Under the pieces are notes generated by a model. The model was not told where the DNA came from. It did no database searches and saw only the letters and a list, made by a program, of their open reading frames with translations. Below, piece by piece: positions 28,645 through 38,523 of a stretch of 64,000 bases of DNA (positions are counted from its first letter, which is position 1; every line of letters begins with the position of its first letter). The position numbers and the translations under genes were made by a program. This DNA comes from CAZCDS01 sp964497585 (GTDB lineage Bacteria > Desulfobacterota > Desulfomonilia > Desulfomonilales > Desulfomonilaceae), in contig CAZCDS010000011.1 in NCBI GenBank assembly GCA_964497585.1, positions 67,283 through 131,282 of the forward strand. The letters run 5' to 3'.

Positions 28645-29410
28645 CCAGGCTCTGAGGGAGGCGATAGTGAACCTGGCTATCCAGTACGGTCGCTATGGCT
28701 ATCGTCGGATCACTGCCCTTTTGAAACGAGATGGTTGAAAGGTCAGTCATAAGCGAGTGGAACGTATCTCGCGTCAGGAGGGGCTGAAGGTTCCTCAGAA
28801 GCAGCCCAAACGCGAACGTTTGTGGCTCAACGATCGGTCCTGTGTCAGGCTCCGGCCCGGCCATCGCCACCACGTCTGGTCCTATGACTGCATGGCAGAC
28901 CGCACGCCTGATGATCGTCCCATCAAGATGCTGACGGTCATCGACGAATTCAGTCGGGAGAGCCTCGCTATGCTGGTGGAGAGAAGGCTCAACTCCTATG
29001 ACGTGCTCCACTGCCTCACGGATCTCTTCGTGACCCATGGACCACCTGAGCATATCAGATCGGATAACGGCTCAGAATTCACTGCCCACGCAGTACGCCA
29101 CTGGCTTGAACGGACAGGTGTACGAACCCTCTTCATCGAACCGGGCAGCCCCTGGGAGAACGGGTACTGCGAAAGCTTCAATGGAAAGCTCAGAGACGAA
29201 GTCCTTGATCGCGAGATCTTCTACACCTTCGGGGAGGCGCAGGTGATCATCGAACGATGGCGCACGGAGTACAACACGTTCAAGCCGCACAGTTCTCTCG
29301 GGTACAGACCGCCGGCTCCGGAAGCCTTCTTCAAAAAGTTCATTGTCCAGAACATGCCGGAGATGATATCATATCTGAGGGAAATCCGTACACTGGAGAC
29401 TCTAACTTAA
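28532..29410 (+). pseudogene. IS3-family transposase OrfB with nonsense codon
   Basis: The frame beginning near 28532 reads TRLQRDLGISERCACRV and YGRYGYRRITALLKRDG, and then hits TGA at 28736-28738. OrfB proteins of this group usually read RDGW here, so TGG to TGA is a one-base change. The catalytic core continues downstream with all three acidic residues visible: WSYDCM, RSDNGSEF and ENGYCESFNGKLRDE. The element is therefore probably inactive unless readthrough occurs, or unless re-initiation at GTG 28757 gives the 217-residue core. Confidence 0.8.
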
Positions 29411-29615
29411 AAGGTGGCTCAGGTTGTGGGGGCAGGTCACTCTCTAGAGGACAAAGCATCGAGCGAACTGAACAGGCGCTTGACCGCAGACAAATACCTC
29501 ATAAGGAGCGACTGTCAAGCTGGGAAGCCGAAAGACCTGGCGAAGGCAATTGGGGGGCGCCACGTGCGCGTGCGGGAACAATGGCTCTGCTCGCAGCACT
29601 GATGGGAGCAAGAAG

Positions 29616-31610
29616 ATGGGATCAAGAAACGTAGCAGAAGGTGAGCTGCTGTGGGAACCGTCAGAGGCAATGAAAAGAAGCGCGAACATTACCCGGTATC
29701 TGGAATGGCTGAACCAGAAAAAAGGGCTCCGGTTCGCCGGATATAACGAGCTCTGGGAATGGTCGGTCAGCAATTTGGAGGATTTCTGGGAATCCCTCTG
29801 GGATCACTACCAGATCAGAGTATCCACCGCCTACCGCGCGGTGCTCGCTACAAGGAGCATGCCGGGCGCCTCGTGGTTTGAAGGCGCCCATCTCAATTAC
29901 GCGGAACATGTCTTCCGGCACATGATTCCGCGGCGCATGGCGCTGAAATTCCAGTCGGAGATTCAACCTCTTACAGAGATGACCTGGGAAGAACTCCATG
30001 AACAGGTCTCATCGGTTGCTGCTGCGCTTCGCAACATGGGAGTGGTACCGGGTGACCGAGTTGTGGCCTATATGCCGAACATCCCCCAGACACTCGTCGC
30101 CTTCCTCGCGTGCGCCAGTTTAGGGGCCACGTGGTCGAGTTGTTCACCCGATTTTGGAATCAGGAGCGTTACCGACCGGTTCCGGCAGATCGAACCCAAG
30201 GTGTTGTTTGCTGTGGACGGTTACCAGTACGGCGGGCGGCAGTTCGACTGCCGACCGACGATAGACCAGATTCGGGAGTCTCTTTCTACTCTTGAACGAG
30301 TGGTCCTCGTACCTTACCTCCGGTCCGACGCCGAATCCGAAGGTGTCAAACGTACTCTTCTCTGGCAGGACATGCTGAAGGAGAGCGGTGAACTGGTATA
30401 CGAGCAGGTTCCGTTCGGTCATCCGCTCTGGGTGGTGTACTCGTCCGGCACCACGGGATTGCCCAAGCCGCTGGTTCATTCTCATGGCGGGATTCTCATA
30501 GAACTTCTGAAATTCCTGGGACTCCACGTGAATGTGCAACCCGGGGACGTATTCTTCTGGTTCAGCACGACCGGATGGGTGATGTGGAACATCCTGCAAG
30601 CGAGTCTTCTTACCGGCGCCTCAGCCGTCCTGTACGACGGTAGTCCGGGATATCCCGACATGGATGTGCTGTGGGACTTGGCGGAAAAGACGAGCATGTC
30701 CGTGTTCGGCTCAAGCGCGGCGTACCTTACCGCGTGCATGAACGAAGGAATGGAACCGGGAAAGGTCCACGACCTGAGCGCACTGAAGTCCGTGGGCTCG
30801 ACGGGATCTCCGCTCTCACCGGCGGGGTTCAAGTGGGTGTACGATCGGGTGAAGGGAGATCTCCTGCTTGGTTCCGTCAGCGGAGGCACCGATCCCTGCA
30901 CCGCGTTTCTGGGGTGTTGTCCATTGCTGCCAGTGAGGGCCGGAGAGCTCCAGTGCCGATGCCTCGGAGTCAAAGCTGAAGCCTTTGATGAGAACGGCAG
31001 CCCGCTCACGGATGAGGTTGGAGAGCTCGTCATCAGCGAGCCCATGCCCTCCATGCCATTGTACCTTTGGAATGACGCCGATAATCAACGATACAAAGAG
31101 AGCTATTTCGAGATGTATCCAGGAGTGTGGAGGCACGGCGATTGGGTGAAGATAAAGTCCAGCGGAAGTGCCGTGATTGTCGGCCGATCCGATTCAACCC
31201 TGAAACGAATGGGTGTCAGGATGGGCAGCAGCGAGATATACGGCGTTGTCGAGGAGTTGTCGGAAGTGGTGGAAAGCATTATCGTTGGCTACGAGGGGCC
31301 GGATGGGCAATATCGGATGCCTCTGTTCGTAGCGCTCAAACCGGGCTATGAACTGGATGACGAACTCAAGAACAAAATCAAGAATGCCATTCGTCTCGCC
31401 CTGTCGCCGAGGCACGTCCCTGACGAGATTTTCGCCATCGAAGAGGTCCCCAAGACCCTGAATGCCAAGAAGCTCGAAGTGCCTGTGAAGAAGATCCTTG
31501 CGGGAGTTCCGACGCAACAAGCCGTGAATGTGGATTCCATGAGCAACCCTGAATCACTGGAGTTCTTCACCCGAATGGCCGAAGAAATGTATGGTCCGGG
31601 CAATGTTTAG
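29616..31610 (+). CDS. aacS: Acetoacetyl-CoA synthetase
   Basis: A 664-residue AMP-forming synthetase; ATG 29616 gives the N-terminus and length (about 650) normal for AacS. Features: WFEGAHLNYAEH near residue 87, the adenylate loop VVYSSGTTGLPKPLVHSHGG near residue 275, GSVSGGTDPCTAFLG near 430, HGDWVKI, and the C-terminal catalytic Lys in PKTLNAKKLEVPVKK. The family converts acetoacetate, ATP and CoA to acetoacetyl-CoA. Near ketone carboxylases it would trap acetoacetate formed from acetone, or a homologous 3-oxo acid from another ketone. The IS3 element directly upstream may have separated it from its original promoter. Confidence 0.85.
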   Translation: MGSRNVAEGELLWEPSEAMKRSANITRYLEWLNQKKGLRFAGYNELWEWSVSNLEDFWESLWDHYQIRVSTAYRAVLATRSMPGASWFEGAHLNYAEHVFRHMIPRRMALKFQSEIQPLTEMTWEELHEQVSSVAAALRNMGVVPGDRVVAYMPNIPQTLVAFLACASLGATWSSCSPDFGIRSVTDRFRQIEPKVLFAVDGYQYGGRQFDCRPTIDQIRESLSTLERVVLVPYLRSDAESEGVKRTLLWQDMLKESGELVYEQVPFGHPLWVVYSSGTTGLPKPLVHSHGGILIELLKFLGLHVNVQPGDVFFWFSTTGWVMWNILQASLLTGASAVLYDGSPGYPDMDVLWDLAEKTSMSVFGSSAAYLTACMNEGMEPGKVHDLSALKSVGSTGSPLSPAGFKWVYDRVKGDLLLGSVSGGTDPCTAFLGCCPLLPVRAGELQCRCLGVKAEAFDENGSPLTDEVGELVISEPMPSMPLYLWNDADNQRYKESYFEMYPGVWRHGDWVKIKSSGSAVIVGRSDSTLKRMGVRMGSSEIYGVVEELSEVVESIIVGYEGPDGQYRMPLFVALKPGYELDDELKNKIKNAIRLALSPRHVPDEIFAIEEVPKTLNAKKLEVPVKKILAGVPTQQAVNVDSMSNPESLEFFTRMAEEMYGPGNV

Positions 31611-31894
31611 CAGCGCCTGGGCCGATTAGCACGCGATCCTTGCGTGACGACGAGGGGCATCTTCATCGTTTGACCAGCGATCGAGATGAAGTGGAGCTTT
31701 GGCGAGAGAATCCGTGTCACGTGGGCAGGCGGGAACTGGCGGATCTCCTGCCGGTTTCAAGCATCGCTTAACCCACGGACGGGGGAAACATGGCAACGAA
31801 GAAAGGGATTCTCAAAACTTGGTAGCTCATCGTCTTGGTACCGGTATTAGGACCCCAGGGCAAGCCCCGTGGGACTGAATTCGAGTGACCAATC

Positions 31895-32656
31895 ATGATG
31901 ACCGACATGACAAAAGAATCTCCGATCTTGGAAACGAAGGATCTGACAAAGCGTTTCGGTGCGCTTGTTGCGGTGAAAGGGATAAATCTGCAGGTGGGCG
32001 CCGGCGTCCATTCAGTGATCGGCCCCAATGGGGCTGGGAAAACTACCTTGTTCAACCTGCTCAGCGGCTTTCTCCTTCCGGATCAAGGACAGGTCTACTA
32101 CCAGGGAAGACAGATCACCGGCCTCCCCCCCCACAAGATCTCGCAAATGGGCATCGGCAGATCCTTTCAGATCACGAGCATTTTTCCCGCTCTGCCGGTG
32201 TTCGAGAACATCCGGATGGCCGTCCAATCCCGACTCAGGTCCCGGTACAATTTCCTCGTATCCTGCGATAGCCTGGAGGGAGTCAAGGACGCCACCGAGG
32301 CGGTCCTGACACAGGTGGGGCTTGAACAGTGGGCGGACTCACTGGCCAAGAACCTTCCATATGGACTCCAAAGATGTCTTGACATCGGCATCTCTCTTGC
32401 GACGAATCCGGACCTTATTCTGCTAGACGAACCTACGTCGGGGATGAGCAGCGAAGACAGGGAACGCGTCCTGGCTCTTATTGGGAAGATTTCACAACGG
32501 CTCCCCGTCGTCCTCATTGAACACAACATCGACGTCGTGCTCACGATCTCGGACAAGATTACAGTGCTCTACCAGGGGATCTTGCTGGCCGAGGGCACAC
32601 CGTCAGAGATTCGGGACCACGAGGAGGTCCAGAAAGCCTACCTCGGAGGATATTGA
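31895..32656 (+). CDS. livG: Branched-chain-type ABC transporter ATP-binding protein (LivG-like)
   Basis: A 253-residue ATPase. Walker A is GPNGAGKTT near residue 46 and Walker B is LILLDEPTSGM. The signature reads LPYGLQRCLDIG instead of the usual LSYGEQR. Three in-frame ATGs lie close together (31895, 31898, 31907) and none has a strong ribosome binding site. Its stop overlaps the region before the LivF start, so the two ATPases are coupled. It is the first of five Liv-type genes; here the transporter may take up an aromatic or keto acid rather than amino acids. Confidence 0.85.
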   Translation: MMTDMTKESPILETKDLTKRFGALVAVKGINLQVGAGVHSVIGPNGAGKTTLFNLLSGFLLPDQGQVYYQGRQITGLPPHKISQMGIGRSFQITSIFPALPVFENIRMAVQSRLRSRYNFLVSCDSLEGVKDATEAVLTQVGLEQWADSLAKNLPYGLQRCLDIGISLATNPDLILLDEPTSGMSSEDRERVLALIGKISQRLPVVLIEHNIDVVLTISDKITVLYQGILLAEGTPSEIRDHEEVQKAYLGGY

Positions 32657-32657
32657 G

Positions 32658-33353
32658 GTGCTTGCTCTTCGAGATGTGCACGTCTCCTACGGTGACAGCC
32701 ACGTACTCAAGGGTGTCTCATTCGAGATCCTGGAGGGAGAGGCCGGTGCTCTCCTGGGGCGGAACGGAGCAGGAAAGACCACAACCCTGAGGGCCATCAT
32801 GGGTCTGGTACCCGCCAGGGAGGGCACAATCGTCCACATGGACACGCCCATAACCAACAGTAGGCCTCACCAGATCGCGGCAAGGGGTGTGGGGTACGTT
32901 CCCGAGGAGCGAGCAGTGTTTCCTTCACTCACAGTGGCAGAGAACCTCAGCCTCCCCACTAGGAAGAATAAACGGGGTCTTTGGGATCTGGAAAGGATTT
33001 TCAGCCATTTCCCTGTCCTGAAGGCTCGGCGCCGTCACATGGGGATGCAGCTTTCCGGAGGTGAACAGCAAATGCTTGCCATTGCCCGAGTCCTTGCCAT
33101 GGACATCAATTTGATACTCCTCGATGAGCCCACCGAGGGGCTCGCCCCTCTGCTGGTAGGGGAAATCGCAAGCATAATCAGAGAGATAAAGAAGGAGTGC
33201 ATCACCATTCTTCTGGTGGAACAGAATACCCGCTTTGCGCAGGAAGTAGCGGATACCCACCACGTCCTCTATGAAGGTCGAGTGGTGTACGAGGGGGATA
33301 GTGAGTCATTTGGGCAGGATGAAGAAGTTAAGAGGCGGTATCTCGGCGTCTAG
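32658..33353 (+). CDS. livF: Branched-chain-type ABC transporter ATP-binding protein (LivF-like)
   Basis: A 231-residue ATPase. GTG 32658 is chosen because GGAGG lies 8 bases upstream and the product then starts VLALRDVHVSYGDSHVLKG like other LivF proteins. Walker A is GRNGAGKTT, the signature is LSGGEQQML, and Walker B is LILLDEPTEGL. Typical LivF endings (HHVLYEGRVVYEGD, RRYLGV) are present. It pairs with LivG to power the permease encoded by livH and livM. Confidence 0.88.
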   Translation: MLALRDVHVSYGDSHVLKGVSFEILEGEAGALLGRNGAGKTTTLRAIMGLVPAREGTIVHMDTPITNSRPHQIAARGVGYVPEERAVFPSLTVAENLSLPTRKNKRGLWDLERIFSHFPVLKARRRHMGMQLSGGEQQMLAIARVLAMDINLILLDEPTEGLAPLLVGEIASIIREIKKECITILLVEQNTRFAQEVADTHHVLYEGRVVYEGDSESFGQDEEVKRRYLGV

Positions 33354-33473
33354 TGGAGAGGCTGGAACGGAGGCGGCCCGCAGGTACCTGAATCACTGCA
33401 GGTTCCGGTCTTTAAGGGACAGCATTCGTGCCGGGTCTTTCTTGCTCAGCGCCCCACACTCAAGGAGGGAATC

Positions 33474-34697
33474 ATGAGAAAGGAATTGGGTCTGTTCCAC
33501 TGGAGGATACGCGTTGCCTTGGCTGTAACGCTAGGCCTTTCGCTCATCGTGTGTCTCCCGGCAGTTGGGTCGGAGGCCGTGAAAGTCTCCGTGCTCACCG
33601 ACATGTCGGGTCCGTACGCAGGCATAACCGCGTCCAACGTTGAGGCTGCAAAGATGGCCATAGAAGACTTCGGTGGGAAGCTGTTGGGCAAGAAGATCGA
33701 GTTTATCGCCAAGGACCACCAGTGTAAACCAGACGTGGCCAACCAGAAGGCCAAAGAACTCTACGAGAAGGACGAAGTGGACGTGATCTTCGATTGCCCG
33801 AACAGTGCCGCGGGCCTTGCCGTCTCAAATCAGGCCAAGCTCCACAAGAAGCTCTTCGTCAGTATCGGATCGGGAACCACGCGCCACACCGGCCCTGACT
33901 GCAATCGGTACACGTTCGACTGGGCGTATAATGATTACATGCTCGCTACCGCCGTAGGCCTCTGGGCGGCGGACAACCTTGGCAAGAAATGGTACACGAT
34001 TACCGCGGACTACGCGTGGGGACACGATCTGCTCAAGCACTTCAAGGCGGCACTTGAGAAAAAGGGCGGCACCCTGCTGGGAAACGAAATGGTGGCCCTG
34101 GGAACAGCCGATTTCAGCCCGTACATTCTCAAGGCGATGAACGCGAAACCCGAGGTCCTTGTACTCCTTAACGCCGGTAAGGATGGCGTCAAATCCACGA
34201 AGCAGGCCATGGAGTTCGGACTGAAGAAGAAGGCAAAAATCATCCATGCCTTACTCTTCATCGAGGGAATCAAGGCTGTCGGGCCGGAAGTCTTTGCCGA
34301 CGATTACGTGACCGGTGCGTGGTACTGGAAGAGCGACAATCCAGGCGCCAAAGAGTTCGTGGCGAAGTGGCGAAAGAAGTTCAAAAAGCCCCCCAACTGG
34401 ATGAACGCGGCAACCTACAGCGCGGTCACCCAGTACCTCAAGGCGGTGAAGCGAGCAAATTCCAAAGATGCCGAAGCGGTCATCAAGGCACTGGAAGGGC
34501 ACACGTTCAAAGACTTGCTGGCCAACCCCGGCCACATCAGAGCCGAAGACCATATGCAGACGGGGAAGGCATATATCCTGAGAGCCAAACGTCCCAAAGA
34601 GATCAAGCAAGACTGGGACTACTTTGAAATAGTGGGTGTCGTCCCACCCGAACAGGCTTACATGAAACCCGAAGAGACCGGCTGCAAGATGAAATAA
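33474..34697 (+). CDS. Periplasmic substrate-binding protein of the Liv-type transporter
   Basis: A 407-residue protein from ATG 33474 with AAGGAGGG upstream. Residues 1-32 are a signal peptide (LGLSLIVCLPAVGSEA). The mature protein has the type I periplasmic-binding fold: VSVLTDMSGPYAG near the N-terminus, TADYAWGHDLLKHF in the middle, and a late RAEDHMQTGKAYILRAKRP segment common in aromatic-acid-type members. It presents the ligand to LivHM. The ligand cannot be deduced; neighbouring CoA ligases and carboxylases suggest an organic acid. Confidence 0.85.
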   Translation: MRKELGLFHWRIRVALAVTLGLSLIVCLPAVGSEAVKVSVLTDMSGPYAGITASNVEAAKMAIEDFGGKLLGKKIEFIAKDHQCKPDVANQKAKELYEKDEVDVIFDCPNSAAGLAVSNQAKLHKKLFVSIGSGTTRHTGPDCNRYTFDWAYNDYMLATAVGLWAADNLGKKWYTITADYAWGHDLLKHFKAALEKKGGTLLGNEMVALGTADFSPYILKAMNAKPEVLVLLNAGKDGVKSTKQAMEFGLKKKAKIIHALLFIEGIKAVGPEVFADDYVTGAWYWKSDNPGAKEFVAKWRKKFKKPPNWMNAATYSAVTQYLKAVKRANSKDAEAVIKALEGHTFKDLLANPGHIRAEDHMQTGKAYILRAKRPKEIKQDWDYFEIVGVVPPEQAYMKPEETGCKMK

Positions 34698-34770
34698 TCG
34701 CGTGACGGATTGATGAAACGGGTGTGCGTCCCTCAATCGTGGAGGCTGCGCGCACCCGACTTCCAACCTT

Positions 34771-35673
34771 GTGGCTGCGGCGGCGGAGTTCGGCGTGAGT
34801 TTCCAGTTCGTAATAATGCAACTGTTCAATGGGCTCATTTTGGGTTCGCTGTATGTCCTGCTCGCGCTCGGTCTTTCGATCATCTTCGGCACGCTCGGGA
34901 TCATCAACTTCGCTCACGGAGCCTTTTTTATGCTGGGCGCATATGTGGCCTACACGATCATGACGTTCCTGCTCCCCAATTTCTGGGTCGCGCTGGTGTG
35001 CGTTCCCGTGGTCATGGCGTTGTTTGGGGCCGCCTGCGAGGTCTTGCTGTTTCGCCGATTGTACGCTATGCCCTCGCTCTATATTATGTTGCTCACCTTC
35101 GGACTGATGCTCTTTCTGCAGGACACGGTGAGGATGATCTTCGGCAGCATGGGAGTGCCGTTTCCCACGCCTCAATCCCTGTCCGGCGCCGTGAATCTGG
35201 GGTTCATGTATTATCCCAAGTATCGGCTTTTCCTCATTATCATCACCGCAGTGTGCTCAGTCGGCGTCTGGCTGTTTCTGGCGAGGACCAAGCTCGGAGC
35301 CATCATTAGGGCGGGCACCGATAACAGCCAGATGGTGGATGCCCTCGGCATCAACATCAATCGCATAGTCACGCTTGTCGTTGCTTTGGGGACCGGTCTT
35401 GCCGGTCTTGCCGGTGTGCTGGCCGCGCCTATTCAGAATGTCCGGCATCTCATGGGAATGGATTTCCTCGTGGACTGCTTTGTCGTTGTGGTAATCGGGG
35501 GAATGGGCAGCATAGCAGGCTCCATCGTAGGAGGATTAATCGTCGGAGAGATCATCGCGGTGGGCGTCATGGTCTGGCCTCCCATGGCAAACACACTCAT
35601 CTATCTATTCATGGCCGCCTTTCTCCTGGCGAGGCCTAGAGGTCTGTTCGGAAGAGAGGCATTTCATGATTGA
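34771..35673 (+). CDS. livH: Liv-type ABC transporter permease (LivH-like)
   Basis: A 300-residue inner-membrane permease. The start is uncertain: GTG 34771, GTG 34795 or ATG 34816, the last giving MQLFNGLILGSLYVLLALGL, which is closest to family N-termini. About eight hydrophobic helices are visible. Family marks are INFAHGAFFMLGAY near residue 45 and the cytoplasmic coupling helix segment TDNSQMVDALGININ. It overlaps livM by 8 bases. Confidence 0.83.
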   Translation: MAAAAEFGVSFQFVIMQLFNGLILGSLYVLLALGLSIIFGTLGIINFAHGAFFMLGAYVAYTIMTFLLPNFWVALVCVPVVMALFGAACEVLLFRRLYAMPSLYIMLLTFGLMLFLQDTVRMIFGSMGVPFPTPQSLSGAVNLGFMYYPKYRLFLIIITAVCSVGVWLFLARTKLGAIIRAGTDNSQMVDALGININRIVTLVVALGTGLAGLAGVLAAPIQNVRHLMGMDFLVDCFVVVVIGGMGSIAGSIVGGLIVGEIIAVGVMVWPPMANTLIYLFMAAFLLARPRGLFGREAFHD

Positions 35674-36607
35674 GCGGGGCCTGTTTTCCAAGAAGACCCT
35701 GACCATAGGAATGATCCTCCTGTTGGCGGTGCTGTTTCCCTATATTGCTCCCTACGAGGGACTGGCCAGCGAGATCCTGATCTTCGCACTTTTTGCTATG
35801 GCCTACGATCTCGTGCTGGGTTATGCGGGGATGCTGTCGTTCGGACACGCGGCCTTTTTCGGCGTCGGCGCGTACGGGGCCGGCATTCTACTTGTCCGGG
35901 TGTATCCCTCGGTACTTCTGGCTTTGATCGGCTCCGTTCTCGTGAGTAGTGTGGCCGCCTTCCTCATAGGCTTCGCCAGCATCAGAAGACGCGGGATTTA
36001 CTTCACCATGGTCACGCTGGCGTTCGCCCAAATGTTCTATTTCATCGCATTCAAATGGACCGGCCTGACGGGAGGAGACGACGGGCTGCAGGGAGTTCCC
36101 AGGCCTTCCCTAGGTCCGATAGACCTCGGGCCGGAGATCAATCTGTATTACTTCATTCTGTTCGTCGTTGTGGTCTCCACGGTAATCATTGTGAGAGTGG
36201 TCAATTCTCCCTTTGGTAGCACTTTGCAGGCCCTGAGGGAGAACAGGAATCGCACCATGAGCATTGGATATGACGTAGACCGTTTCAGGCTCATGGTCTT
36301 CATCATTTCCGGGTTCTTTTCCGGACTTGCAGGCGGGTTATACGCGCTCCTGCAGAACTTCGTCCCGCTAAGTTCGCTCTACTGGACCACATCTGGTGAA
36401 GTAGTGGTGATGACTATTGCCGGCGGCATGGGGACCCTTTTCGGTCCGGCATTGGGCGCGCTCGGGATTATTCTTCTCAGGGATGTGATCAGCAACTATA
36501 CTGAAAGCTGGAGCTTCTTCATGGGCATCCTTTTCATGTCCGCGGTGCTGGGATTCAGGGGTGGGATCATCGGTGTCCTGCGCGACCGTCTCAAACTACC
36601 GATCTAG
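35666..36607 (+). CDS. livM: Liv-type ABC transporter permease (LivM-like)
   Basis: A 313-residue permease from ATG 35666, overlapping the end of livH by 8 bases. It has about nine hydrophobic helices, with the LivM marks GYAGMLSFGHAAFFGVGAY near residue 52, SIRRRGIYFTMVTLAFAQM near 108 and the coupling segment LRENRNRTMSIGYD. It is the last gene of the transporter operon. It completes a full LivGFKHM set, all on the plus strand. Confidence 0.85.
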   Translation: MIERGLFSKKTLTIGMILLLAVLFPYIAPYEGLASEILIFALFAMAYDLVLGYAGMLSFGHAAFFGVGAYGAGILLVRVYPSVLLALIGSVLVSSVAAFLIGFASIRRRGIYFTMVTLAFAQMFYFIAFKWTGLTGGDDGLQGVPRPSLGPIDLGPEINLYYFILFVVVVSTVIIVRVVNSPFGSTLQALRENRNRTMSIGYDVDRFRLMVFIISGFFSGLAGGLYALLQNFVPLSSLYWTTSGEVVVMTIAGGMGTLFGPALGALGIILLRDVISNYTESWSFFMGILFMSAVLGFRGGIIGVLRDRLKLPI

Positions 36608-37683
36608 TGTTCTGTCCCACAGCCAAAGAACACCTGGATCTGGTTCCCAACATCCTGAGGGTGCCTCACATAGGGGAAGTCGTGGCCGAATGCTGGTGGG
36701 TCGACGTCAAACAGCTCCATCCCCTGCAGCCCAATCTTCAGTGCTAACTGTCCAAGCCGCTTCATACTTCGCTGAGGCGGCTCTTGCTCATAAAGCCGCA
36801 CCGTTTGAAACCTGATAACCGGTGCAACCTGGCCCCCGCCAAAGCAGGCCGCCCGTGGTGGAATCAAACCTTTCGTCGAGGATACCGACGAAACTTCTTG
36901 TCTCCGATTCGGCAATCGCATTTAGATCATTGAACCTCCTCCGTCCTCAATTTGAGGACTATTCCACCAAGGCGCTCTGACCACCGAGAGGGAAACATCC
37001 GGCCAGATATCTGGGCAGGTGGGGATTCGGGGCAACGTGGCATGCTCGCGAAGCGGGTCCCTTCCCAGAAACAAGTTCCTCAGAGAGGTTCACCCGCCCA
37101 TCCCGCCACAGCCCCTACAAGACCGGCGAGAGAGCGTATCACGCACACGAAAAGCCCGCCGGGGCGCTGCGCATCGTAAGGTCAGGGCACAATCCCACAC
37201 AAAACCTCCTTAATCAACCTATTTGTGGGACAGGATACTAGGTACAAACCTTGTCTCAGATCCGAAGAGACGGAAGGAACTCCCGAGAAAAAGGGAATCG
37301 TCATAGAGCTTGAAGGATCTGGAGACCGGATTGGACAATGGATGAACTGGCCCCCGATGACTGACAACATTGGTTGGGTCTTAAATCGCAAGGAGAATCG
37401 ACATTGACAGATGTCATAATTGATGAAGCAAGCAGAAAATTTTTGAACTTCGAGGAAGTAATCCCACGACTGGGAATTGGCAAGGGACAGTTTTATCCCG
37501 GTGGTTCCAAAATAGGATCGAATCGGAAGCCTCGTGCATCCTGACCTGAGAATGGCAGGGGCTACGTAGTGAATACATGAGAGAGGAACCAGAAAGGATG
37601 TGAGAGGAGTACGCCTGAAGCGTCCCCGCACCCAGCCCAAAAGGGCTACGGCCGCAGATGCAAAACAACCAAGGAGGAATGGA
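36608..37683. other. Gene-poor stretch
   Basis: No recognised gene. A minus-strand frame of 105 residues (36921 to 36604) has an AGGAGG upstream but no known motif, and could be a degraded gene or chance. The rest has short frames only. No IS ends or RNA gene could be identified. Confidence 0.4.
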
Positions 37684-37987
37684 ATGAAGCTAGAAAGGGC
37701 AACAGAGGGAATCCGGGAAGGACAGCGCTGCGTACCGATGCCAGTAAGCATGGTCGAGCTACTCATGGCGATTCTCACGTCAGACGACGTCCCGGAAGAG
37801 AATCGTGATCATTTTGGAAGAATAGCCGAAAGACTGCATGATTGCGTACTGGAAAACGGGCTCGGTCCCAAAAAATTGTGCAGCGTGCGTTCGTTATGAT
37901 GACGGCACCTGCACGGTCTATGACTGGTCAGGCACCTTCAGCATTTCGCAATGCCTTGAGCAATACCGTGATGGGAGAAGGAGCTGA
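37684..37987 (+). pseudogene. Small hypothetical protein with a probable frameshift at an A6 run
   Basis: ATG 37684 has AGGAGG upstream and encodes 71 residues to a stop at 37899. After GLGPK the frame passes through six A bases (37870-37875). If one A is removed, or the ribosome shifts +1, the reading continues as NCAACVRYDDGTCTVYDW and ends at 37987. That tail has four Cys and ordered composition, while the unshifted tail does not. The joined product is about 100 residues. It is not recognised. The cause is homopolymer sequencing error, mutation or programmed shifting. Confidence 0.45.
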
Positions 37988-38235
37988 AGAATACTCCAAA
38001 GAGGTGCACGAGAAGCCTGACACCAGGGTCACAGCCACAGCCCACCAGGTCTACGGCGAAGACCCCAATCAATAATCGAGGCGAATCGCACATAGACCGC
38101 CCCAACGTGGAAACGACAGCGCTCCCTGTACGCCAAAAAATTTTGGAGAAGCACGTGTAATAATCTGCAGCCATTCGCGAAAGCTCTAATCCAGAGGGCC
38201 GGATGTAAAAAACCAAAAAGAAAGGAGGCATGGCC

Positions 38236-38523
38236 ATGAAAAACTTTAAAACGCTGATGGTTGCAGCTGCGATGGCAATGATACTGGGGATTGCCGCCAG
38301 TGGAGTCCTTGCAGTGACAGGGAACGGTCGCCCAGGATGGCCGCCGCCCAGCATGCTGGCGCCTGTCGGTGTCGGTGGCGGCGGTAGCGGCGGCTTTAAT
38401 CATGCCAATTGTGCGGAGCTGGCAGACATCCAATGTGGAACGCCTCGCGATTGGGGCGGAGACAAGGGAGCGTACCTTGAGTGCAGAGCTGCGGTCTACT
38501 CACAATGCAGAAACGGCTACTAA
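38236..38523 (+). CDS. Small exported glycine/cysteine-containing protein
   Basis: A 95-residue protein. ATG 38236 is preferred over 38230 because AAAGGAGG is then 7-8 bases away. Residues 1-28 form a clear signal peptide (TLMVAAAMAMILGIAASGVLA). The mature part has a Pro/Gly-rich linker (GVGGGGSGG) and four Cys (NC, QC, EC, QC) that could make two disulfides. Not recognised; an exported structural or small binding protein is possible. Confidence 0.6.
   Translation: MKNFKTLMVAAAMAMILGIAASGVLAVTGNGRPGWPPPSMLAPVGVGGGGSGGFNHANCAELADIQCGTPRDWGGDKGAYLECRAAVYSQCRNGY

Larger units (their letters stand above)
28192..29439 (+). mobile_element. IS3-family insertion sequence (about 1.25 kb)
   Basis: Imperfect terminal inverted repeats bound it: TGACCTGCCCCC at 28192 and its complement ending at 29439. 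Inside are orfA and a damaged orfB in IS3-family arrangement. No convincing target duplication flanks it (ATCAA before, CTCTC after), which suggests age or rearrangement. It separates the CoA-ligase gene from the acetoacetyl-CoA synthetase gene. Confidence 0.8.

Noticed and set aside
31627..31650. Sigma-54-like TTAGCACGCGATCCTTGC before the transporter genes
   Set aside because: It lacks the GG dinucleotide and the spacing is wrong.
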